This document shows positions 57,089-64,000 of a stretch of 64,000 bases of DNA, one piece after another. The stretch comes from Aradus depressus (lineage: Eukaryota; Arthropoda; Insecta; Hemiptera; Aradidae): positions 25,035,027 to 25,099,026 of the forward strand of contig OY759221.1 in the NCBI GenBank assembly GCA_963662175.1, written 5' to 3'. Within the stretch, counting starts at the first letter, position 1, and every line of letters begins with the position of its first letter. The notes under the pieces were generated by a model. It had not been told where the DNA came from, ran no database searches, and worked only from the letters and a program-made list of their open reading frames with translations. Position numbers and translations under genes: made by a program.

Positions 57089-57130
57089 ATGGAAAGTGTT
57101 CTAACTCTTGGAAAAACCATTGTGGATGTT
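57089..57130 (+). CDS. Candidate alternative first coding exon of a short OXR1/TLDc isoform
   Basis: ATG at 57089 opens MESVLTLGKTIVDV, which ends precisely at a good donor, GTT/gtgagt, in phase 0. Exon 12 also ends in phase 0, so both could splice to the same downstream TLDc exon. Short TLDc-only isoforms with their own first exons are known for OXR1/NCOA7 genes. The peptide itself has no motif I recognise, and a 14-codon frame plus GTGAGT can arise by chance. A TATA/initiator pair lies 215-250 bases upstream, which adds modest support. Confidence 0.33.
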
Positions 57131-57769
57131 GTGAGTAGACTTTGTTCATATTTATTTCATGTAATTGTATTTGGTTTATATTATTGATAATTGAATTAAC
57201 AATTTCGTTAAAAAATATACTCCATATAATATAATATATGAGATTCTATTCCTCATTTTCTATTGTGGTAATTACATATGTGACTTCCGTCTTAACCATT
57301 TTTAATCAGAAAAGAAACGTGAAGATTGTTATATGTTTTAATAGTCTCTCCTTTTCTGATATTGTTATAATATTTTTAGACACCTGTGTACAGGATTTAA
57401 ATCTGTCTTCTAAATTTCAAGGCAGATTTGAATTTATAATAAAACTGCTTATTTAAAAATTTCATGTCAATCCAAAAATTTTCCATAACTAAATCTGGGT
57501 TTCTTTTAATTACATACAATAAAAACTTCAGTTACTAGAATCCTTTTTTTAGTTTATTTATATTATCTTTTGTTGACTTTTTTTTAACTTTTTTTAAAAA
57601 TTATCATTCACTGAAAACATAGTTTTTAACTACTTGATATTTATACCTAGATAACACACAAGATAATATTCTAACCAGTGAAAAACTTCAGTTACGTTTT
57701 TGCTGTTCCTTCAAAACCAAATCATCCCTTTTGAGCTAAAAATGAGTAGTTGACTTATGAATTCTCACA

Positions 57770-58020
57770 CTAAATTTTGAAGCGATACATTCATTACATC
57801 GGCAGTTATTAGGACTTTTGAGACGAACCACCCTCTTCTTATTCCATCCTTTCCTCCGGCGGGTTTCGCGGAAAATTAAGAGGTGTCGTTCTTATGAGAT
57901 TCTGGAGACACTTGACAAAATCATTCTATCGTGAATCATCAGGATTTTTTTTTTCATTTTTGGAATCGGGGGTCGAAAAAAAATGAAATTCTGATGAAAA
58001 CTTAACAGTACATTTTTCTG
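57770..58020 (-). repeat. Repeat B copy
   Basis: Reverse sub-unit with GATACATTCATTACATCGGC, TTATTAGGACTTTTGAGACG, GAAAATTAAGAGGTGTCGTT, and TTTTTGGAATCGGGGGTCG near the terminus. Confidence 0.75.
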
Positions 58021-58486
58021 TCGAATAGCCTCATCATCAGCAAATGTTGATTGCAGATTGTTTTCCCTAAAAAGTTCGGTTTTGTTTCTTCATTTAATCT
58101 TAGTTTTAAAATACTTATATGTATAACATGCAATTATTGCTTAAATGAAAATGAAGTTAAACCGGTCTTTAAAAAAAAAATAATAATAATTATAATAAGG
58201 AAAAAAAATGGACTGACCTCAACACAGTTTAAGTAATTGTGAGAACGTTTCTAATTCTTATAATTTTTTTATTAAGCGATTATAGTATTAAATGTTTTTT
58301 GATGTATTAGAAAATTTCTCAATTGAGAATTGGACAGAAATATAAGTTTTAGTTTGATTTTTGCTTTTATTCATACTTTTTTGAGTGTTTAAAAAAAATT
58401 GTGAATCCCAAAATGTATTCAAAAATATATTGTGATTTTATTTATTTACTTAGTGGGAGCTTTTTCCATTCCAGGGTCTAGAGCAG

Positions 58487-58540
58487 GGTTGAGCAAATGT
58501 TTTTAGTTGCGAGCCAATTAAAACACCAAGCCAGCAAAAT
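58487..58540 (+). mobile_element. Possible hAT-type terminal sequence
   Basis: CAGGGTTGAGCAAATGTTTT then TTGCGAGCCAATT resembles hAT ends that read CAGGGGTGGGCAAACTTTTT. No partner end or transposase was seen. Confidence 0.4.
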
Positions 58541-58599
58541 AATTCATTAAAAAAATAATACAATTTTTGATGAATTACAAAAAAAATAATATTATAGCG

Positions 58600-58915
58600 A
58601 AAATGAACTCAAAAATCCCAATAACTGCCGATGTAATGGTATCGTCATGAAATTTATATTTAAAATGCCATCCTTTTGTGGCTTTAAATTAAACTACATA
58701 AATTTCATGTCGATACAGTTATTTGGATTTTTTTGTTGAGCCCCTCTGATCCTCCTCTCCCCTTCTGCGGATTCCGCTGAAAATTAATAGCTGTTGTTCT
58801 TACAGGACTTTGAATTTATGAAATTTCGTGTTCAATACATTCATCACAAAGGCAGTTATTAGAGTTTTTATGTTTAGTCACCCCCTCTTCCCTTTTTTCT
58901 TTGAATACTTTTCCT
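58600..58915. repeat. Repeat B, two sub-units in opposite orientations
   Basis: 58605-58690 is forward (AACTGCCGATGTAATGGTAT, CGTCATGAAATTT), and 58690-58912 is reverse (AATTTCATGTCGATACAG, GGATTCCGCTGAAAATTAA, TACATTCATCACAAAGGCAG). Confidence 0.7.
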
Positions 58916-59232
58916 GGCTGTATTGAGCCTCCCCATGGTCGCTTTTAGAGGAAACTGTGACGTAATTTTTTTATGCAAAATATTAGATTAATCTGTAAAA
59001 AAATGTAGATATAAGCTCTGACCAAGATGTGACTTATGCACCAACTGTTTGTTAACGTTTTGTTTTTTTATGGATATGTTAATGCCTACTTTGTTTATTT
59101 TTTTTTTCGGTGAATAAAAATCTTATCGTATTATGCAGCTTGCACATGGAAACCTAGGACAATATGTGACTGGAAAGTGCAAAAACGTTAGACCTCGAGT
59201 CTAGAGGTACGACAAAGACTTGCCTAGCTCCA

Positions 59233-59520
59233 CGAAGTATAGGGGAAGTTATATAATCAGTCAGGCGATATTGAGTTTTCACCGAAATTTCATCTTTTCC
59301 GACCCTCTGAATTGTATATGTGTATCCAGGACTCCGTAGGAGGATTCAACTCAAAAATCCTAATAACTGCCCGATGTTATGAATGTAATAACACGAAATT
59401 GTAAATGAGGATTTAGAAAAACACCTATTAGTTTCCTGCCAAAGAGGAGGAGAGAGTTATTATCAATAAATCGAAATGGGGAAGTACATCGCCGGTGAAT
59501 CACAGAGCTCTGTTTTCTTC
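59233..59520 (+). repeat. Repeat B copy, short
   Basis: Both family ends are present (CGAAGTATAGGGGAAGTTAT at 59234 and GGGGAAGTACATCGCCGGTG at 59480), with about two sub-units between. Confidence 0.8.
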
Positions 59521-59787
59521 ATTTGCTCGTTGGCTGACTCCGAAATTGAAGACACATTTGTGAAACCTTACTGCTTAATATTATTTGCAAATGCAGCTAT
59601 AATAAAGAATGGCGTAAGACAAATAAGGTGTCCAAGAAAGTAGAGTTTATGTCATTATTTCTTGTTGTCATCTAGGTTGTATTGCTGTATGAAATCTGAC
59701 AAAATATAGGACATATTGGTATATGAAATAAGAAAATAAAACAAACTTATTTTTGAAATATTGTCTATTCCACTAAAGATATATATA

Positions 59788-59821
59788 TAACTACCGGTTT
59801 CGGCTTTATACCATCGTCAGG
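59788..59821 (-). ncRNA. Hammerhead ribozyme-like motif, intact core (left arm)
   Basis: On the minus strand: CCTGACGA, TGGTATAAAGCC, GAAACCGGTAGTTA. It has the full CUGANGA and GAAA core, short stem II (GGU/GCC), self-complementary ACCGGT as stem III, and UA as cleavage site. GTTAT after the site can pair with ATAAC upstream, with an asymmetric loop. A very short stem III would favour activity as a dimer, as reported for Penelope and retrozyme hammerheads. Activity is not shown. Confidence 0.65.
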
Positions 59822-60307
59822 TCTAGTTATGAACTAAGTCAGTTTGCAGAGAGCGACCCTTCAAATACATCTCAGGCGAAAGGGTGCTATTAAAACTTGG
59901 GAGTCCCCCGGCTGTACCGTTAGCTAACTCATGAAATATTTCCTAACAAAACCTAGTTCTAAATTTACATAAAACAATATCACTAGACTAATACGTGGAA
60001 AAATAACAAATAAATAAGTACAAATACAAATAAATAATAAAAATAGAAATTTAAATCTTAATATTATTATTAATTTTATTTCTATTTTTATTATTTACTT
60101 GTATTTGTACTTATTTATTTGTTATTTTTCCACGTATTAGTCTAGTGATATTGTTTTATGTAAATTTAGAACTAGGTTTTGTTAGGAAATATTTCATGAG
60201 TCAGCTAACGGTACAGCCGGGGGACTCCCAAGTTTTAATAGCACCCTTTCGCCTGAGATGTATTTGAAGGGTCGCTCTCTGCAAACTGACTTAGTTCATA
60301 ACTAGAC

Positions 60308-60336
60308 CTGACGATGGTATAAAGCCGAAACCGGTA
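60308..60336 (+). ncRNA. Hammerhead ribozyme-like motif, intact core (right arm)
   Basis: Identical core to the left-arm motif, now on the plus strand: CTGACGA, TGGTATAAAGCC, GAAACCGGTA. It is in the sense orientation of the OXR1 gene, so it would be transcribed if intron 12 runs through here. Confidence 0.65.
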
Positions 60337-60337
60337 G

Positions 60338-60399
<62 letters not shown>

Positions 60400-60432
60400 T
60401 TATATATATATATCTTTATATATATATATCTT
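60337..60432. repeat. (TA)n microsatellite with CTTTATATA interruptions
   Basis: About 30 TA units, then two repeats of a CTTTATATATATAT unit. It is an expansion of the ATATATATAACTACC stretch, present as only a few units in the left arm. Confidence 0.9.
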
Positions 60433-60534
60433 TAGTGGAATAGACAATATTTCAAAAATAAGTTTGTTTTATTTATTTATTACAAATTTTCACAATATAT
60501 CCTCGTTCCTCAACTTAGAAGTTATGAAATAAGA

Positions 60535-60800
60535 GTAAAGACAGGAGATATTGTTATGAAAGCGGATTAAAGAAAGGACATATTGTTATATTAAACCGGA
60601 TGAAAGAAAGGATATAATGTTATGTGAAAGTGGACTAAAGAAAACAACTGTCATTATATGAAAGCGGATTAAAGATATAACATAGTGTTATATGAAAGTG
60701 GATTAAAGAAAAGAGTACATCGTTATATGAAAACGGATTAAAGAAAGGACATATTGTTTATGAAAGTAGACTTTGTTGAAAGGACATTGTTGTGTGAAAA
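60535..60800 (+). repeat. Minisatellite of about 38-45 bp, seven units
   Basis: The unit is ATGAAAGCGGATTAAAGAAA then GGACATATTGTTAT, recurring at about 60555, 60600, 60640, 60680, 60725 and 60765 with substitutions (CGGATT/TGGACT/TGGATT). It begins immediately after the outer end of the palindromic element. Confidence 0.8.
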
Positions 60801-60899
60801 TATAGAGGAAGTGGATAATATTAGAGTGAGGTTGAGGAGGTGGGGATGGGGGAGGGGTATATGCGAGTGTGTTAGTGACAACCAGTTAGTTGAACAAGA

Positions 60900-61080
60900 G
60901 AACACACAGACCTACATATAACTGAAGACTTGTCCTGGACCGCCCACTTGCACAGAAGAACAGGGGCTACACTGCTAAATATAGATAATGTGGTGCGGAA
61001 AACAAGATGACATTGGAAGTTCAAGGACGCTCAGGGAGGGATGCATATAAAAAAATATCTTTAGAATCTTTGCTCTTAGA
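60900..61080 (+). pseudogene. Short LINE-like reverse-transcriptase remnant
   Basis: ITEDLSWTAHLHRRTGATLL and NIDNVVRKTR (about 60918-61005) resemble the RT region after the thumb (LTxDLSW..H......A...L). The next bases give HWKFKDAQGG before stops. Too short and decayed to place in a clade. Confidence 0.4.
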
Positions 61081-61239
61081 TAAATCCTAAGAAAACATCT
61101 TCTCGGGATTGTTTATTTCTGTTGGGCCCCAATTCAGTTACTTCAACAGGAGGGGAAGGCCAATCTACAACGGCATTTCGTCATTCTCCTCTCTGTTTAC
61201 AATCTGAACTTTTTGCTTACTTAATGATTATCTGTGCGA

Positions 61240-61397
61240 TAAAGAAACCTTGAGCATGTCGTCCTTCGAATGGGACGCTGAGCGATGATCTCGAACCTGT
61301 GTGATATCAAACATTCGTTAAAACCAACATGCAACATTTTGGACTCCGTTGAGTAGGCTGTACGACCTAGCAGTTCAAGACCGGGCATGAGTCACAA
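61240..61397 (+). mobile_element. tRNA-derived SINE fragment
   Basis: ACCTTGAGCATGTCGTCCTT, then GAATGGGACGCTGAGCGATG, then a shortened core and GACCGGGCATGAGTCACAAA tail. Confidence 0.8.
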
Positions 61398-61429
61398 AAA
61401 CAAAATAAATATAAAAAGTCATTGACTGA

Positions 61430-61575
61430 TTTGCCTGTAAATCAACCAGTTCTTATTATATTCTGGATCTACATATAAAATTTCATGTTGAAACATTACA
61501 ATTGGAGTTCTTAGGGTTTTTGTGTTGCCGAAAATTAATAAGTGTCGTCTTATGGGGTTTTGAATGTCCGGGCTT
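61430..61575 (-). repeat. Repeat B fragment
   Basis: One reverse sub-unit: CATATAAAATTTCATGTTGA, then TTCTTAGGGTTTTTGTGTTG, then GAAAATTAATAAGTGTCGTC. Confidence 0.65.
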
Positions 61576-61919
61576 AGTTTGCCTTATGGGGAAATGTTTG
61601 AAACGTAAAAAAAACTATGAAGAATCAACTTAAAACAATGCACATTTGCCGTATTCAACTTAAAAGCTAGCTTAATTGAATACCAACCAAGATATCATTT
61701 AGTTAGTCCTCTCATGATCTAGGAAACTACTGAAGCAATTTTAATGAAATTTTGCACCATACTGTAATAACTATACCAGAATTTACATGATCTCTTTGGT
61801 TTATTTGGTTGAAAAGAAATAGTTGTAAATGCAAAGATGGCTGATGTAGTGAGAAGTTATTTCACAGGTTGCAAAATAAAAATCTAATCTGACCTCTCAC
61901 AGATTTTATTATTTTATGT

Positions 61920-61951
61920 TAGCCGGCTTTCGAGGTGCCCTAATTATCAGG
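61920..61951 (-). ncRNA. Hammerhead ribozyme-like motif (AGCCGGCT type), left arm
   Basis: Minus-strand order: CTGATAA (consensus CTGANGA, one change), TTAGGGCACCTC, GAAA, AGCCGGCT, A. The GAAA and stem III are intact. Confidence 0.55.
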
Positions 61952-62640
61952 AAATTTGGTAAAACAATTTTAAAAAACAAAAAATGTAAAAATTTAAATT
62001 CTCCAATTAATAAAAAAAAAATATATAAAACTATTTAAAAAAATTAACAATTTAATTTTTCTAGGGACGGGGACAGGTATGTTCCTGAGTTATGACTCAG
62101 ATGGGGAACAGGAATAACATATCTGTCCTCATCCATAATTAAATTTTTATTTTTTTAAATAGTTATATCTGTACCTCGGAGGTATAGAACACTATGTCAC
62201 ATTTCCCTAACTTTACAGGAGAGCAGTTTGAACAGTTTTCATTTTTAAACAATTTTATTTCCTGAACTGTTTTTTAGATTTTTGTAACAAAATGTTTTGA
62301 GTACATTCCTTTTACATTGCATTTAATGTTATTTATCGACAATAAATTAACTTCAAGTCCACATGGTGTTGTATTCCTCTGAATAAAAGTGGACTTGGTG
62401 TTCTTTTAAAAGCATGTAACTCCCCTTACAATTGGTCTAGGACATAGTGTTCTATACCTCTGGGTAGAGTGAAAAAAGTTATATACGAATGTGTAATAAT
62501 CCTATTTTGGTAAAAAATGGACATAGTGTTCTATACCTCCGAGGTACAGATATATATTTTTTATTTATTGGAGAATTTTAACTTATTAATTCACATTATA
62601 ATTTTTGAATTATGTTTTTTAAATTTTTTTACCAGACTGC

Positions 62641-62670
62641 TTGATGATGAGGGCTACCTCGAATGCCGGG
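62641..62670 (+). ncRNA. Hammerhead ribozyme-like motif, right arm, decayed
   Basis: TTGATGA, TGAGGGCTACCTC with good stem II (GAGG/CCTC), then GAAT in place of GAAA and GCCGGG in place of the palindrome. Confidence 0.5.
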
Positions 62671-62729
62671 AAGCATAAAATAATAAAATCTGTGAGAGTT
62701 TAGGCTTTATTATTATTTTTTTTGCTTAT

Positions 62730-62885
62730 GAATAAATAGGTATCGCCTTCATGGGGTTCTGGATACACATCTAAAATTTCATTTCAATTTCATTTTTGGA
62801 GAAATATGAAATTCCAGTGAAAATTCAATATCGAATTTCTGACCGATAATGAAACTTTCCCTCTACTTCGTAAACCAACTAAATG
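62730..62885 (-). repeat. Repeat B fragment
   Basis: AATAGGTATCGCCTTCATGG, GGATACACATCTAAAATTTC, then GAATTTCTGACCGATAATG and CTTTCCCTCTACTTCGTAAA at the terminus. Confidence 0.7.
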
Positions 62886-64000
62886 TTGCTTGTGAATCCA
62901 CTGACAATTTACTAAAAAATCCTTGACTCCCCAAAAGATCCACTTTTTTTGAAGGTGCAGTAAGGTGATGACATTGAATCCGATCAAGCAGGTTCAAGGG
63001 TAGTCCTGACGTATGAGGGGTTGCATTCTTAACACATTTATTTTCGGACATTTTACTCTTGAAATAAAACTGGAAAATGCTGTTTTTTTTTCTGGAAGTC
63101 CTTCGAAATATTTCAATAGTGTTTCTTTTCTTTTCGTCAGTCTTTTCATACGCAGTGATATAACCTTTCCTAGGATGAGAGCCATCCTCATGGAAGAGGA
63201 TTAACTCAGAAACTTAAGGTTTTCTGAAGAATGCCTCATTTCTTTCATTTTTACTAGTTCTTGGGATACATAATATACCTATACCTACCTAATTTATTTA
63301 TTTTCACATGTCCGTTTCTCAACTTAGAACTTGTAACATTTCAAAAGTGCATTTTGACTCATGAAGTGCCATTTTCAGTAGAACACTTCTCCTTAATTGC
63401 ATTTTTTGCACGTAATCTTTTTTTCCCTTTCATTTTTCTTTTTCTGCCTTTTATCTTAACCACTAAGTAATTGTTACTTAAAATGTTTTCCATTTATAAT
63501 TTTTTTATCATCCTCATAAATTTGTTTTTATTTTGTGATATTTGAAAAATGAGTATTTAAAAAAGTATTGCTCACTAAAAGAATTATTGTGAAAAATAGT
63601 CATTGTCTCCTTTATTACAAGGCCATTGTTTGTTCCACGTAAAAAAATGTTTTGGGTTATAAAATTAATTAATTAAAAATAATTAAACTACCCGATTACG
63701 AAAAAAAAGTCGAATATAAATTAAAAATTGAAAAAGGTTGTAATTCATCTGAAGGTAAAAAAAAAAAAATTCGAAATTCGTGAAAAAGACAATTGGAACA
63801 ATTCACAGCAGCACAAGCTAAATCTTGGATTTGTTCAAAAATTATAAAAAAAAATTGTAACCATATAATAATGAAAACGGCATAAAAATAAGAGGGGTTT
63901 TTGCAACTTTCTGTATAATTTTAAAACAGTCCCTAGTTAAGTTTGTGTTCCAGTGAATTGTTCTCTCCAATTTGTTTTTTCCTTACCTAAAGGTAAAGAA

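Larger units (their letters stand above)
59738..60530. repeat. Large near-perfect palindrome with hammerhead motifs in both arms
   Basis: The left arm (59738-60050) and right arm (60080-60340, then outer end 60430-60530) are near-identical reverse complements around a centre near 60062. I noticed one clear mismatch (GTTAGCTAACTC versus GTTAGCTGACTC) plus expansion of TA repeats in the right arm. Each arm contains, from outside in, the outer end (CACAATAT.., AATAAGTTTG, GACAATATTT), the ribozyme-like motif, GAACTAAGTCAGTTTGCAG, and AACTAGGTTTTGTTAGGAAA. No open frame. The transcript of either strand would fold into one long hairpin. Confidence 0.85.
61870..62700. repeat. Hammerhead-type inverted element with nested palindrome
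   Basis: Outer arms 61880-62005 (GACCTCTCACAGATTTTATT, ATTTTATGTTAGCCGGC, and AAATTTAAATTCTCCAATTA) and 62565-62695 in reverse (TTGGAGAATTTTAACTTATT, AGCATAAAATAATAAAATCT). Inside, TCTGTACCTCGGAGGTATAG-ACAC (about 62165) is mirrored at 62520-62552, and a third related phrase, GACATAGTGTTCTATACCTC, lies at about 62442. An inner region (62063-62125) has GTTCCTGAGTTATGACTCAG. Confidence 0.7.
46089..64000 (+). other. OXR1/mtd intron 12 (or gene end; TLDc exons not found)
   Basis: At least 17.9 kb with no exon matching the TLDc domain. It holds SINEs, repeat B copies, hammerhead-type elements (48.2-48.41, 53.0-53.17, 59.74-60.5 and 61.86-62.69 kb), a LINE fossil (55.3-56.3 kb) and the candidate alternative first exon (57.09 kb). 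A 144-codon frame at 46231-46665 lies just downstream of exon 12 but has no recognisable homology and probably arose by chance. In 47.5-48.18, 48.92-49.77, 50.7-51.02, 56.46-56.83, 57.2-57.73, 58.03-58.48 and 62.9-64.0 kb I see only AT-rich sequence. Confidence 0.6.

Overview
This window looks like AT-rich nuclear DNA from an arthropod, most likely an insect; a hemipteran is possible but I cannot settle the order. There is no bacterial-style coding. One multi-exon host gene on the + strand runs through the first 46 kb, and nearly everything else is intron packed with transposable elements.

The host gene is the insect orthologue of OXR1/NCOA7 (Drosophila mustard, mtd), a TLDc-family oxidation-resistance protein. 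I place twelve coding exons: 2257-2418, 12493-12677, 14535-14684, 17802-17919, 19912-20107, 22080-22390, 23364-23494, 25075-25245, 34753-34877, 41163-41325, 44076-44271 and 46002-46088. Every junction has AG/GT borders and matching phase, and together they give 1995 nt (665 codons) with no stop. They cover the GRAM-like domain (exons 1-2), the acidic/proline-rich linker (3-8) and the conserved stretch leading to the TLDc domain (9-12). The N-terminal LysM part lies upstream. I could not find the TLDc exons, so intron 12 would be at least 17.9 kb. A candidate promoter and first exon for a short TLDc-only isoform lies inside it at 56837-57130.

Mobile DNA fills the introns. (1) A nearly full-length I-group LINE (27205-32675) has a gag-like ORF1 and an EN-RT-RNase H ORF2 broken by one stop and one frameshift, flanked by a 9-bp target-site duplication. 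(2) A 5'-truncated Jockey-like LINE (41891-43871). (3) An older LINE reverse-transcriptase fossil on the minus strand (55.3-56.3 kb). (4) A decayed mariner transposase (3.6-4.4 kb). (5) The 3' end of a Penelope-like element on the minus strand (21.2-21.9 kb). (6) More than twenty copies of one tRNA-derived SINE in both orientations. (7) A dispersed family, called repeat B here, built of roughly 110-bp sub-units. (8) A set of inverted-repeat elements whose arms carry hammerhead-ribozyme-like motifs; the best is a nearly perfect 0.7-kb palindrome at 59.74-60.48 kb.

The most interesting signal is set (8). The same ribozyme core recurs with different self-complementary stem III sequences, usually as head-to-head or tail-to-tail arms, and one such element is split by the Jockey LINE. 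The Penelope fragment carries a related motif and points to the likely parent family. Element boundaries were judged by eye, so most repeat ends are good to about 10-30 bases.
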